Shown piece after piece: positions 45,672 through 54,963 of a stretch of DNA of 64,000 nucleotides. The notes beneath the pieces are model-generated. The model had not been told where the DNA came from and did not search any database. It saw nothing but the letters and a program-made list of their open reading frames with translations. Source of the stretch: Mariprofundaceae bacterium. GTDB lineage: Bacteria > Pseudomonadota > Zetaproteobacteria > Mariprofundales > Mariprofundaceae. The stretch spans positions 1 through 64,000 of the forward strand of contig WFOK01000012.1 in assembly GCA_015488115.1 (NCBI GenBank), read 5' to 3'. The translations under genes were made by a program, and so were the position numbers. Numbering within the stretch: position 1 is the stretch's first letter; every line of letters starts with the position of its first letter.

Positions 45672-46702
45672 TTCATGCCTCCTAACATTTTGCTCACCCA
45701 TCGGGCCGTGCCGTCCACAATCGGCATCACACGCTCATATTGCATGCGCTTGGGGCCGATCACCCCCAATGTCCCGACCACATCCGAGGATCCCTGGTAG
45801 CGGGACAGCACCACTGCCACCTGATCCATGTCTGCCAGCGCATGCTCGCTCCCGATAAAGACCTTCACGCCCGTGGCCTCTTCCTCGACCTGTCTGACCA
45901 GATGCAACAAGCGCTCCTTGTCTTCAAAGGCCGCCATCAGTGAACGAATCGTATCGACAACTGCAAGCTCGGGCAGATCAAGGAGATGACGCTGGCCGCT
46001 GACAAACAGATCAGGCTGGTCCTGATTAGGGCTTTCCGCCCAATGTTTCAAGTCCTCAAGCAAGTGGCGCATGCGAAGCCGGTCGCTCCTCATCTCCGCC
46101 TGCAGGCGCAGACGGACTTCTTCCAGGGAACAGTCCCGCAGCAACTCGTTCAAACGGAGCGCCATACGATGAAGCTGCTTCTCTCCCAGGCCTGCCGGGC
46201 GCCTAAGCAACTTGTTCTTCACCAAGCCTTGCTCGATGACAATTACGGCCAGCACATGGGTGGCGGACACTGGAACCAGTTCGAGACGCTCGATACCCCT
46301 GGGCGCTGGCTCCCTGATCCAAGCCAGCCCCGCAAGATGAGTCCGGTTGGCAAGCTCGCTGGATGCCCGGCGCAAAATCGCCGAGCGTTCAACTTCCTGG
46401 GCATGTGCACTCAAGGATCGCTCAATCGTCTCGCGCATGTCCGTATCGACCACGAGCAGGGTGTCGACAAAATAGCGCAATCCGGCATCCGTCGGCACAC
46501 GCCCGGCCGATGTATGCGGAGCACACAGATAACCGCAACGCTCCAGGGCCGCCATCACGTTGCGTATCGTGGCTGCCCCGAGTCCAAGCACCCCCATATC
46601 CGCCAGCACCTTCGAGGCCACGGGCCTCCCCGTCTGCAGATAATGGGAAACCACCGCCCCGAGAATCCGCTGCTCGCGCTCGTTCAATGCATTCCCATTC
46701 AT
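45668..46702 (-). CDS. hrcA: Heat-inducible transcription repressor HrcA
   Basis: HrcA represses heat-shock genes by binding CIRCE sites and is controlled by GroEL. The 344-residue protein has an N-terminal winged helix (LNEREQRILGAVVSHYLQTGRPVASKVLA..... LGAATIRNVMAALE, key residues about 7-55) and the long C-terminal HrcA domain. Its gene opens the hrcA-grpE-dnaK-dnaJ-dapB run. I searched the 207-base region before it, and the grpE-dnaK gap, for the CIRCE pattern TTAGCACTC-N9-GAGTGCTAA and saw none. Confidence 0.93.
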   Translation of the reverse strand: MNGNALNEREQRILGAVVSHYLQTGRPVASKVLADMGVLGLGAATIRNVMAALERCGYLCAPHTSAGRVPTDAGLRYFVDTLLVVDTDMRETIERSLSAHAQEVERSAILRRASSELANRTHLAGLAWIREPAPRGIERLELVPVSATHVLAVIVIEQGLVKNKLLRRPAGLGEKQLHRMALRLNELLRDCSLEEVRLRLQAEMRSDRLRMRHLLEDLKHWAESPNQDQPDLFVSGQRHLLDLPELAVVDTIRSLMAAFEDKERLLHLVRQVEEEATGVKVFIGSEHALADMDQVAVVLSRYQGSSDVVGTLGVIGPKRMQYERVMPIVDGTARWVSKMLGGMK

Positions 46703-46833
46703 TCCTGTCCAGTCTTAGTTAGTATTAGTCTGTTATTCTTGATAGCGAATCACCTTGTCAGCCGAGCCACCAGAAGCAAGCATTGCAAGTCTACCGCTGC
46801 TCAGAGCAAACAACAACCGAATAGGCCGGACGT

Positions 46834-46861
46834 TTGACAACAACAGCAGGCATCCTATACT
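46834..46861 (+). promoter_or_regulatory. Sigma-70 promoter for rplM-rpsI
   Basis: TTGACA (46834-46839) and TATACT (46856-46861) are separated by 16 bases, and the start codon is about 48 bases further on. This is close to consensus, as expected for a ribosomal-protein operon. Confidence 0.8.
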
Positions 46862-46909
46862 GCGCCGCCTTTGTAAGTGCTGACAAGCCTTGGATGGAGT
46901 TTTTCGACT

Positions 46910-47341
46910 ATGAGAACTTGGACTGTTCGACCGGGTGATATTGAACGCAAATGGTACGTCATTGACGCCAAAGACGTCGTTCTTGGCCGCCTTGCCACGA
47001 AGGTGGCGACAATCCTGCGCGGCAAGCATCGCCCGGAATATACGCCACATGCCGATTGCGGAGATCATGTGATCGTAATCAATGCGGAAAAGGTTGCCGT
47101 GACCGGCAACAAGGAATCGCAGAAGATCTATTATCATCACACGGGCTATGCCGGTGGCCTGAAGAGCATTTCGCTGGCCGACCAGAGGGAGAGGCATCCC
47201 GAGCGCATCATCGAGGCAGCCGTCAAGGGCATGATGCCCAAGGGCCCTTTGGGACGCGCCATGCTGAAAAAGCTGAAGGTGTATGCCGGTCCCGAGCATC
47301 CGCATGAGGCCCAGAAGCCTGAGCCGCTGGCTTTGAACTAA
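46910..47341 (+). CDS. rplM: 50S ribosomal protein L13
   Basis: The 143-residue protein has [20 protein letters not shown] at its start, [27 protein letters not shown], and [19 protein letters not shown]. It is a primary 23S-rRNA-binding protein. ATG 46910 is the family start; the frame upstream is shadow. GGAG precedes it by about ten bases. In E. coli L13 represses its own operon through the leader, which may also apply here. Confidence 0.97.
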   Translation: MRTWTVRPGDIERKWYVIDAKDVVLGRLATKVATILRGKHRPEYTPHADCGDHVIVINAEKVAVTGNKESQKIYYHHTGYAGGLKSISLADQRERHPERIIEAAVKGMMPKGPLGRAMLKKLKVYAGPEHPHEAQKPEPLALN

Positions 47342-47363
47342 TTTGAATAGAGGGACGAATCGA

Positions 47364-47759
47364 ATGATGGCAACGACAATGTATCGCGGCACCGGACGCC
47401 GCAAGAGTAGCACGGCTAGGGTTATCCTTACTCCAGGGACAGGGCGGATCCTGGTTAATGGTCGGGAAATCGAAAAGTACTTCCCGGTTGAGATCATCCG
47501 TCAGCAGGCCCTCTCTCCGCTGACCGAGACCAAGCTGTCGGGCAGCGTGGACGTGCGCGTCAACGTTCGTGGCGGTGGCGTGTCGGGCCAGGCTGGTGCC
47601 ATCCGTCACGGTCTGGCTCGCGCGCTGGTCGAGTATGACAGCGGCCTGCGCCCGACCCTGAAGGCGGCAGGCATGTTGACCCGTGATGCGCGCAAGGTGG
47701 AGCGCAAGAAGTACGGACTGAAGAAGGCGCGTCGCGCACCTCAGTTCTCGAAGCGTTGA
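47364..47759 (+). CDS. rpsI: 30S ribosomal protein S9
   Basis: The 131-residue protein has [39 protein letters not shown] (described by its key GQAGAIRHG), and the C-terminal tail [16 protein letters not shown], whose last Lys-Arg contacts the anticodon loop of P-site tRNA. ATG 47364 has GAGGGAC upstream. Second and last gene of the rplM-rpsI operon. Confidence 0.97.
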   Translation: MMATTMYRGTGRRKSSTARVILTPGTGRILVNGREIEKYFPVEIIRQQALSPLTETKLSGSVDVRVNVRGGGVSGQAGAIRHGLARALVEYDSGLRPTLKAAGMLTRDARKVERKKYGLKKARRAPQFSKR

Positions 47760-47782
47760 TCCAACCCAATTATTCCAACATC

Positions 47783-47808
47783 AAGGGGGGCGCGATCGCG
47801 CCCCCTTT
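47783..47808 (+). terminator. Rho-independent terminator after rpsI
   Basis: GGGGGCGCG pairs perfectly with CGCGCCCCC around AT, extended by AAG with TTT, followed by CTGTTT. It lies 24 bases after the rpsI stop. Because the stem is symmetric it may also work for the convergent hisS gene. Confidence 0.85.
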
Positions 47809-47855
47809 CTGTTTCCTGTCAATAAGCCACAAGCTCGAAAAAACGAGCGTCCCAC

Positions 47856-49091
47856 TCACTGCATGCTTGCGACAAGCTCCTGACCGGTCACGGTTCGCTG
47901 CTCTCCGGTCTCCATGTCTTTCAGCGTGAACACACCTCGCTGCATTTCCTCTTCCCCAATGACCAACGTATAGCGGGCATGCTCACGGTCAGCCAGCTTA
48001 AACTGTCGCTTGGCCCCTCCGCCGCCACAGTGAACGACGACAAAACCCTGCGCACGAAGCCAATCCGCCTGTTCAAGCGACCAGACAAGCGCCTGTTCGC
48101 CCAAGGACACAACCGCAAAATCCGGCCGACGCGGCTCGGGGGACTCCAGCAGCATGGCCAGCCTCTCGACACCGGCTGCAAATCCAATCGCCGGCGTGGC
48201 CGGCCCCCCGAGTTCCTCGATGAGACCGTCATAGCGACCGCCGGCAAGCACCGTGCCCTGCGCTCCTAGACGATCGGTGACGAATTCAAAGGCAGTCCGA
48301 TTGTAGTAGTCCAGACCACGGACAATGCGGGGATTGACCTCGTAAGAGAGACCCAAGGCATCCAGCCCCTGCCTCAGCCGCTCAAAATGATTTGCGCAAG
48401 CCGCGCACAAATGACCGATCATCTCCGGCGCATCACGCAGCGCATGCTGGCAATGCTCATCCTTGCAATCCAGAACACGCATCGGGTTCTTATCCATGCG
48501 CTCATGACAGGTCTCGCACAAGTCGCCCGCAATGCCTTTGAGAAAATCGACCAGCAAGGCGCGATAGGCAGGCCTGCATTGCTCGCATCCGAGGGAGTTC
48601 AATTCCAGCCTTAAGCCATCCAGACCCAAGGCCTTGAGAAAGGCTGTCGCCAGAGCAAGCAGCTCCACATCCTCCACGGGCCCGGCGACGCCAAACCATT
48701 CAAGCCCAATCTGCTGAAACTGGCGCAGCCTGCCCTTTTGCGGACGCTCGCGACGAAACATGGGGCCCATGTAATACCAACGCTGCGCCCCTGAACGAGT
48801 CAGGCCTGCCTGCAGATAGGCCCGGACCGCTCCTGCCGTGCCTTCGGGACGCAGGCAGATATGATCACCGCCCTGATCGACAAACGCATACATCTCCTTG
48901 GAAACAATATCCGTGGCGGAACCGATCGAGCGTACAAACAGCTCGGTCGGCTCAAGGACAGGCAGCCGAACCTCGGAAAAGGCATAACGCTCGAAAACGG
49001 CACGCGCCACCTGCTCGATATGCTGAAAGCCACGCACTTGGTCGGGCAGCCCATCATGAATGCCACGAATGCTCCGAAGTTTCTTTGCCAT
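47856..49091 (-). CDS. hisS: Histidyl-tRNA synthetase
   Basis: HisS charges tRNA-His. The 411-residue class II synthetase has motif 2 (YYMGPMFRRERPQKGRLRQFQQIGLE, key residues RRERP..GRxRQF), the histidine motif LDYYNRTAFEF and motif 3 (GIGFAAGVERLAM-type, here IGFAAGVERLAML). The C-terminal anticodon domain ends with RTVTGQEL. It is followed directly by the rplM-rpsI terminator. In most gammaproteobacteria yfgM-bamB-der would follow; here they are at 7.4-10.6 kb. Confidence 0.96.
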   Translation of the reverse strand: MAKKLRSIRGIHDGLPDQVRGFQHIEQVARAVFERYAFSEVRLPVLEPTELFVRSIGSATDIVSKEMYAFVDQGGDHICLRPEGTAGAVRAYLQAGLTRSGAQRWYYMGPMFRRERPQKGRLRQFQQIGLEWFGVAGPVEDVELLALATAFLKALGLDGLRLELNSLGCEQCRPAYRALLVDFLKGIAGDLCETCHERMDKNPMRVLDCKDEHCQHALRDAPEMIGHLCAACANHFERLRQGLDALGLSYEVNPRIVRGLDYYNRTAFEFVTDRLGAQGTVLAGGRYDGLIEELGGPATPAIGFAAGVERLAMLLESPEPRRPDFAVVSLGEQALVWSLEQADWLRAQGFVVVHCGGGGAKRQFKLADREHARYTLVIGEEEMQRGVFTLKDMETGEQRTVTGQELVASMQ

Positions 49092-49204
49092 GACTCAGTT
49101 CTCCCGCAATTCAGACGATTCCTGACCCGACGGCGCCTCGAGCCGACGGAAGGCACCGTGCCTATCCAGCGTTTTCATCATGTGCCTCCATGCTCCAGAG
49201 GAGA

Positions 49205-50302
49205 CTACTCGCGTTTCTTCTTCCGCATGTCCGCCACGCGCCGTTCCACCTCCTCGACAATGGTGTCGATCAGCTGATCCGCGCGAACCTTCCCGACCTT
49301 CTCGCCGTCCTTGTACAACACGTGCACCGGATACCCCCCAGTCACACCAAGATGAGCCTCCCTGGCCTCGCCGGGTCCATTGACCACACAGCCGATGACG
49401 GCCACATCGAGCGGCTCATGGATATGCGCAAGCCTTTCTTCCAGTCTGTTCACCGTCTCAATGACGTTGAACTTCTGGCGTGCACACGAGGGACAGGCAA
49501 TCAGATTGACACCGCGGTGCCTCAGTCCAAGTGCCTTGAGGATCTCGAAACCGACCCGAACCTCCTCCTCCGGCTCTGCGGCAAGCGATACGCGAATCGT
49601 GTCGCCAATGCCGTCTGCCAGCAGCAGCCCCAGTCCGATCGACGACTTGATCGTACCGCCGAAGCGACTGCCGGATTCGGTGATGCCCAAGTGAAATGGG
49701 TAATCCACCTGCTCCGCAAGCTTCCGATAGGCGGCCACGGTCATCGGAATATTGCTCGCTTTCAGGGATACCTTGATGTCCGTGAAATCCATATCCTCCA
49801 GGATACGAATATGACGCAGGGCTGACTCGACCATGGCATCCGAGCACGGCTCCCCATACTTCTCGTTCAGATCCTTCTCCAGCGAACCCGCGTTGACCCC
49901 GATGCGGATGGAAACCCCCCGCTCCTTGGCCGCCCTGACCACACGTTCAATGCGATGCCGATCCCCGATATTGCCGGGATTCAGGCGCAGCCCCTGAACT
50001 CCGGCCTCCAGCGAAGCCAGCGCCATCTTGTAACTGAAATGAATGTCGGCAATGAGCGGTACCTCGACCTGAGCAAGAATCTCGGGCAGCGCGGCCGCCG
50101 AATCGGGATCGGGCACGGAGACCCGAACGATGTCGGCGCCAGCCTTGTGCAACCGATTGATCTGGGCGACGGTGGCGTCAATCTCATGGGTCTTCGTATT
50201 TGTCATCGACTGAACGGCGATCGGTGCATCACCGCCAATCGGCACATCGCCGACATGGATCCTCCGCGCGGAGCGTCTCGGCCTTACAATTGCGTCACGC
50301 AT
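49205..50302 (-). CDS. ispG: (E)-4-hydroxy-3-methylbut-2-enyl-diphosphate synthase IspG
   Basis: IspG is the penultimate enzyme of the MEP isoprenoid pathway, which would feed hpnCDE and ubiquinone. The 365-residue protein has an N-terminal TIM barrel ([14 protein letters not shown]-like start, here [37 protein letters not shown]) and a C-terminal domain with the [4Fe-4S] Cys residues in IACPSCARQ and [12 protein letters not shown]. The gap to hisS is 113 bases and holds no recognisable gene. Confidence 0.96.
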   Translation of the reverse strand: MRDAIVRPRRSARRIHVGDVPIGGDAPIAVQSMTNTKTHEIDATVAQINRLHKAGADIVRVSVPDPDSAAALPEILAQVEVPLIADIHFSYKMALASLEAGVQGLRLNPGNIGDRHRIERVVRAAKERGVSIRIGVNAGSLEKDLNEKYGEPCSDAMVESALRHIRILEDMDFTDIKVSLKASNIPMTVAAYRKLAEQVDYPFHLGITESGSRFGGTIKSSIGLGLLLADGIGDTIRVSLAAEPEEEVRVGFEILKALGLRHRGVNLIACPSCARQKFNVIETVNRLEERLAHIHEPLDVAVIGCVVNGPGEAREAHLGVTGGYPVHVLYKDGEKVGKVRADQLIDTIVEEVERRVADMRKKKRE

Positions 50303-50324
50303 GCTTCCTCCACGACCAGTGCCT

Positions 50325-51407
50325 TCACCGTAGCATGTCCAGCCTTTCCTTGAGCAGCTCGGCGCGCCTCAAGGCCTCCACATACTCGGCCCGGTCCGGC
50401 CTGAGTTCAACGGCCAGTCGCCAATATCGAATGGCCTCATTGAGCCTTTCCTGGCGAAATGCCGCCCTGCCTTTCTCGTAGTACGACGCCGCCTGTCGAT
50501 CCATCAGGCGCCCTATCTTCTCCAGCAACTCATCGGCCTTGCTCCCTCCAGCCCGCCGGTAAGCGATGGCGGCTTGACGGGCATCGCGATAACGCCCCTT
50601 CCGGATCAGTTCTTCGACATCCTTCCTGGTGACCTTTCGATGCACGTTCAGAACTTTTTTGACCACGATACCCTTGGCTTTGGGCGGGATCACGATGCCC
50701 TTGGGCATCTGGGCCAGAATCTTTTGCCTCAGGGCCTTTCCCTGATCAGAGTCCGGCACCAAGCGAAGATAGGATTCGATGGCTACATAGGCCATCTCGG
50801 GCAAACCTCGACGAAGATAACGCCTAGCCTCACGATAAGCATCCCTTGCTCGATCCTCCAGCCGTTCCATTCTGTATTCACGCTCCCGAACCAGCACGGG
50901 ATCCTGGGCATCCAGGCCACGCAATCCTCCCAAGGCATCAAGAGCCATCAGAAGGGTCCGATCCTCCTCGCGTCGTTGCCTGAGCAAATGCTCGAAGCGG
51001 TATTGCCTCAATGCCAATTCGGCCTGAGCCAGCCTTGACTTCAGGTCGGCCGGCCGATCCGAAAGAGCCACGGCCTGCTCGTAATTGCGCACTGCAACAG
51101 ACCAGTTTTTCTCCCTTTTTGCCCGCTCGGCGCGCTGAACATACGCGCGCAGCAGGCGCATTCTCGCCGGCTCAACCGTGTTGTGCAGGAATGCCTGCGC
51201 GCGCTCGTAATCCGGATTGCTCTTGTCAATGGCCAGAAGCTTACTGCGCGCCTCCATCACATGACCATTCCTGAAGTCATGCACGGCTGATTCATAAGTG
51301 TTCAGAAAGCTCAGGGCACGAATCTCCGCCGGCATATGCGCAGAACTGCAGGCGTTCAGCACAAGTGGCACGAGCAGCAAGAGCGCGATGGACAGACGGT
51401 TACGCAT
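50325..51407 (-). CDS. TPR-containing lipoprotein of unknown function
   Basis: The 360-residue protein has a lipoprotein signal with LNAC (Cys20, Ser at +2) and then a helical chain of TPR-like repeats. The clearest is at the end: [31 protein letters not shown]; others lie at [13 protein letters not shown] and [15 protein letters not shown]. The middle (about 270-310) is very basic. ATG 51407 overlaps the cyclase end by eight bases. It occupies the place where pilF is often seen upstream of ispG, but it does not look like PilF. Function unknown. Confidence 0.75.
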   Translation of the reverse strand: MRNRLSIALLLLVPLVLNACSSAHMPAEIRALSFLNTYESAVHDFRNGHVMEARSKLLAIDKSNPDYERAQAFLHNTVEPARMRLLRAYVQRAERAKREKNWSVAVRNYEQAVALSDRPADLKSRLAQAELALRQYRFEHLLRQRREEDRTLLMALDALGGLRGLDAQDPVLVREREYRMERLEDRARDAYREARRYLRRGLPEMAYVAIESYLRLVPDSDQGKALRQKILAQMPKGIVIPPKAKGIVVKKVLNVHRKVTRKDVEELIRKGRYRDARQAAIAYRRAGGSKADELLEKIGRLMDRQAASYYEKGRAAFRQERLNEAIRYWRLAVELRPDRAEYVEALRRAELLKERLDMLR

Positions 51408-52869
51408 CAGCGCCTTGGGCGATCGTGGCCCGGGTGTCAAAGGCAGCATTCACAGCTTCATCAATCCTTTCCCTCACATCCGCAGCCATGGCCCGAATCA
51501 TGCCACATCGCAGCGGCTCACTGACCCCCTTGATCAGGCGATCTCCGATCGGATCAAAGGCAAAGCCCGGCCCCATTCTCTCGAAGGTGGCCAGGGGAAC
51601 AATCACTTGACCGCCATCGCCCAGGTTACAGACACGGGATGCAACATTGACCGCATTGCCGATCACCGTGTACTGCAGGCGTTCGTCCGCGCCGATATTA
51701 CCAACGATGACCTCGCCGCAATTCAAGCCCATACGGAACTGGACCCTGCCTCCATCCGGCCTGGGGCGCCTGAGACGATTGCAAGCCTCCACCATAGCCA
51801 GCGCAGCCATGGCAGCGTGCCGAGCATGTTCCTTGTCATCCCTGGGATGGTTGAAGACGGCCATGACAGCATCGCCGATATACTTGTCCACATGACCGTC
51901 GAAATGATCGATGATGCGATGAAACACGCCGAAATGCGCGTTCAGAACCTCAATGACCTGCTCGGTTCTCGTGGCCTCGGCGAAGGAAGTAAATCCAACC
52001 ATGTCGGCAAACAGCACGGTGACATCGCGCTGGAATCCCTCCAGCTGCCGCCCATCTCCGTCAAACACCTCGGAGACAAGCTTCGGGTTCAGATAACGGC
52101 CGAACACGTTGCGCAGCTCTTCCTTGTGCGCAAGTTCCTTGACCATGTCATTGAACTGGCGGGTTGCATCTGCAATCTCATTGTATCCGCTGACCGGCAA
52201 TTGCACGGTATAATCGCCTGCGGCCACACGCTTGGCCGCCTGAGCCAGCCTTTCCAGCGGCCTGCTCATACGCCCGGCCAACCAGAACACAAGAATGCCC
52301 GATAGCAGAATCACGGCCGCGCTGGCCAAAAGAATCCTGGTGACCAGTTCCGCCACCAACTCGTGCCACTGTTTCTCCGAGAAACGGACGGCCACGGAAC
52401 CAATCGGCGTTCCGGCATAGACAATTCTCTTGCCGAACCACAGATGCTCTCCAGCCAGTTTCACAACTGCATCCTTGGGCAAGGCGTCCAGGTCGGGCAA
52501 CTCCTCCTTGGACGTCTTCTGGCCGAAGTCCTCATACATGCCACCCGGCAGCTTGAGCCGGATGGTCAGCACGGCTGGAACCTTGTCGAGAAAGCTCTTG
52601 ATGATGAGATCAGCCTCGGCGCTGCCCGCCAGCAATGGAATCTTGAGCTCATCGGCAAGGCGGTCCACCTGCACCTCGGCCTGCCGGGCCTGACTATCCA
52701 GCCAGGCATGCCGCTCCAGGTCGAGAATGATCATCAGCAACACGAGCACCGAGGCCAGCACGGCGCCGCCGACGAGCATGGCCCAATGCCAGCGAATGGG
52801 AATCCTCCATGACGGCTTCCGGGCAGCCGGGCTGTGCGTGTCCGATCGTTTCGTCTCTTTCCTGTTCAT
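51400..52869 (-). CDS. Membrane-bound class III adenylate/guanylate cyclase with HAMP domain
   Basis: The 489-residue protein has transmembrane helix 1 (about 30-50), a periplasmic sensor domain (51-175), transmembrane helix 2 (about 177-198), a HAMP linker (199-250) and a class III catalytic domain (from about 283). Metal-binding Asp289 (LFADMVGFTS) and Asp333 (YIGDAVMAVF), Lys329, Asn408 and Arg412 (NAVNVASR) are present. Thr401 replaces the adenine-specifying Asp, a type IIIb feature. GNAVN is found where GDAVN is usual. It probably makes cAMP or cGMP in response to a periplasmic cue. GTG/ATG choice: ATG 52869 was chosen because upstream residues are unconserved. Confidence 0.9.
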   Translation of the reverse strand: MNRKETKRSDTHSPAARKPSWRIPIRWHWAMLVGGAVLASVLVLLMIILDLERHAWLDSQARQAEVQVDRLADELKIPLLAGSAEADLIIKSFLDKVPAVLTIRLKLPGGMYEDFGQKTSKEELPDLDALPKDAVVKLAGEHLWFGKRIVYAGTPIGSVAVRFSEKQWHELVAELVTRILLASAAVILLSGILVFWLAGRMSRPLERLAQAAKRVAAGDYTVQLPVSGYNEIADATRQFNDMVKELAHKEELRNVFGRYLNPKLVSEVFDGDGRQLEGFQRDVTVLFADMVGFTSFAEATRTEQVIEVLNAHFGVFHRIIDHFDGHVDKYIGDAVMAVFNHPRDDKEHARHAAMAALAMVEACNRLRRPRPDGGRVQFRMGLNCGEVIVGNIGADERLQYTVIGNAVNVASRVCNLGDGGQVIVPLATFERMGPGFAFDPIGDRLIKGVSEPLRCGMIRAMAADVRERIDEAVNAAFDTRATIAQGADA

Positions 52870-52998
52870 GCGTGCAGACGACTCTAGCCCGGATTCTTCA
52901 TGATGACCATGCGCCGAGATTTGAAAAACCAAAGAGATATCGAACGGAGTTTATTTCTGCCGGATGCGCGCTAGCATCGGGCAATGGAGACTACCAGC

Positions 52999-53283
52999 AT
53001 GACAACCCTGACCCCGCAACAGAAACGCGCCCTGAAGGCGCGCGCCCATCATCTGAAACCCGTGGTGCGCGTTGGCCAGAAAGGCATGACCGACAGCCTG
53101 CTGGCTGAAACAGAGCAGGCTCTGGAGACCCATGAGCTGATCAAGATTCATGTCGCCATGGATGACAGGAACGAGCGTCATGCCATGGCGGAAAGCATTG
53201 CCGAAAAAACCGGTGCCGCTGTCATCGCACATATCGGCAAAATATCCATCCTCTACCGTTCTGGGGACGCCCGCATTGAGTAA
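52999..53283 (+). CDS. yhbY: RNA-binding protein YhbY (CRS1-YhbY domain)
   Basis: YhbY binds the 50S subunit precursor. The 94-residue KH-like protein has LKARAHHLKPVVRVGQKGMTDSLLAETEQALETHELIKI and a final strand HIGKISILYR. ATG 52999 has GGAG nine bases upstream; ATG 52984 is the alternative. It opens the ten-gene plus-strand run and lies back to back with the cyclase gene. Confidence 0.93.
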   Translation: MTTLTPQQKRALKARAHHLKPVVRVGQKGMTDSLLAETEQALETHELIKIHVAMDDRNERHAMAESIAEKTGAAVIAHIGKISILYRSGDARIE

Positions 53284-53578
53284 CCCGTTCCGGCTCCAGC
53301 TTATCGAACGGCGGCTCAAGGAAGCCTTTCCGCAAGCACACATCGTGTTGCACGATGACTCCGCGCTTCATGCCGGACACTCTGGCGCGCGGGAACATGG
53401 AGGAGGCCATTTCCGGTTGCGCATCATCGACGAACGTTTCCGTGGCCTGAACAGAGTGCGCCGCCACCAGTTGATCCATGCTGCCTTGGGGGAGCTCTTC
53501 CAGGAGACGATCCATGCCCTGAGCATCCAGGCCTTGAGCCCCGAGGAGGCGGACAAGGCCTCGCGGGATTCGGCATAG
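53276..53578 (+). CDS. bolA: BolA family protein
   Basis: The 100-residue protein has the BolA fold signature: VLHDDSALHAGH, HFRLRIIDERFRGLNRVRRHQLIHAALGELF (the FxGxxxxxRHxxI motif) and IHALSIQAL. BolA proteins work with monothiol glutaredoxins in iron-sulphur trafficking or as regulators. The start is TTG 53276, eight bases inside the 3' end of yhbY, with GGGGAC upstream; no ATG is available in the frame before conserved residues. Confidence 0.9.
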   Translation: MSNPFRLQLIERRLKEAFPQAHIVLHDDSALHAGHSGAREHGGGHFRLRIIDERFRGLNRVRRHQLIHAALGELFQETIHALSIQALSPEEADKASRDSA

Positions 53579-53604
53579 CGCGCCATGCCGACACCGGCAC
53601 ACAC

Positions 53605-54963
53605 ATGAAACCGGTTCGCGACTTCCTCCGGGACATTCTGGAACGAGATATCTCTGAAATAGCCAACCTCCCGGCACTTAGCCGCCATGCCGCCCATCTG
53701 TTCCGGTTGCTCTATCGCGTTGCACGCAGGTTTGTGGCGGACCAGTGCATTCAGCGGGCCTCGGCCCTGGCCTATGCGACCCTGCTGGCCATCGTCCCGC
53801 TGGCTGCGCTGGGCTTCTCGGTGTTCGCGAGCTTTCAGGCCTTTGACCAGTTGGCGGCAAGGATGCGCAAGGCCATGCTCGAATACCTGCTGCCGACGAG
53901 CCAACAAGTGGTTGAACAATATCTTGGCACGATCGCCGACAAGACGACGGCCCTGTCCGTGTTCGGCATCATCGGACTGCTGCTGACCGTCACAGCGCTG
54001 CTGAACACCGTTGAAGAGGCCTTCAACGATATCTGGCGAATCAGTCGTTCCAGGCCCTGGCTCTCGAAATTCATCATCTTCTGGTCCACGCTGACCCTGG
54101 CTCCCATTCTGATTGGCGCATCCCTGACAATCACGTCGTATTTCGCGGCCCTGCCCTTGTTTGCGCACGTGGCCAAGGGTGCGGACCTGATCAGTCATAC
54201 TCCGTTCCTGCTGCCCTGGCTGATGAACACCGTAGCCCTGACCCTGGTGTACATGGTGCTGCCCAATACGTCCGTGCCGATGCGTTTCGCCCTGATCGGA
54301 GGAGCTGTCGCGGGCGCTCTGTTTGAAACCTCAAAACTCGGCTTCACGTTTTACGTGACCGATGTTGCCAATTATGAAAAGGTTTATGGTGCCCTTTCGA
54401 CGCTTCCCATCTTCCTGATCTGGCTCTATCTCAGCTGGGTCATCGTACTCGTCGGCGCAGAAATCGTCTTTTGCCTGCAACACCCCGAACAATCGCACCG
54501 GCGCCAAAGCTTGTACAACCGTCCGGGCGTCCGCCAGTTCTTTGCTCACCTGATCTTGCTTCGAGCCGCGCAAAAGCTCGAACACGGTGAACCGCTGACC
54601 ATGCGGGAACTCATCGATGAAACACAGGTGCCGGACAACATTCTCCAAGAATGGCTCGACGAACTCACCCGAAGCGGCCTGCTGCATCCGGTGTATGAGA
54701 ACCATGCCGCACCCAAAGGCTGGGTTCCCGGACGCGATGTTCATGCGCTGAGCCTTGAAGCCATCCATGAGAAGCTTAACACCCGCACGATGGAAGTGCC
54801 CGATGAATGGAAAGACACTGCCTTGGGGCGTATCCTTCAGGGGGTCCATTTCAGGCTGCGGCGCGAACAGCATCAGATCCTGGGACAAATCAGCCTGTTC
54901 GATCTCGTGCGCAGGCAAGAAGAAGACTCGGTCGGTGGGGATACATGCAAGCACGAGTCATAA
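53605..54963 (+). CDS. YihY/BrkB family inner-membrane protein with a C-terminal winged helix
   Basis: The 452-residue protein has six predicted transmembrane helices between about residues 50 and 290 (ASALAYATLLAIVPLAALGF, SVFGIIGLLLTVTALL, and others) with the family hallmark FNDIWRI. After residue 300 a cytosolic part contains a probable winged helix (LTMRELIDETQVPDNILQEWLDELTRSGLL) and a tail. The family was once called RNase BN in error; its role is unknown. It follows bolA by 26 bases and overlaps the M24 gene by 19. Confidence 0.87.
   Translation: MKPVRDFLRDILERDISEIANLPALSRHAAHLFRLLYRVARRFVADQCIQRASALAYATLLAIVPLAALGFSVFASFQAFDQLAARMRKAMLEYLLPTSQQVVEQYLGTIADKTTALSVFGIIGLLLTVTALLNTVEEAFNDIWRISRSRPWLSKFIIFWSTLTLAPILIGASLTITSYFAALPLFAHVAKGADLISHTPFLLPWLMNTVALTLVYMVLPNTSVPMRFALIGGAVAGALFETSKLGFTFYVTDVANYEKVYGALSTLPIFLIWLYLSWVIVLVGAEIVFCLQHPEQSHRRQSLYNRPGVRQFFAHLILLRAAQKLEHGEPLTMRELIDETQVPDNILQEWLDELTRSGLLHPVYENHAAPKGWVPGRDVHALSLEAIHEKLNTRTMEVPDEWKDTALGRILQGVHFRLRREQHQILGQISLFDLVRRQEEDSVGGDTCKHES

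Noticed and set aside
46703-46909. CIRCE operator or sigma-32 promoter upstream of hrcA
   Set aside because: No matching inverted repeat or CTTGAA/CCCCAT pair was found on either strand by eye.
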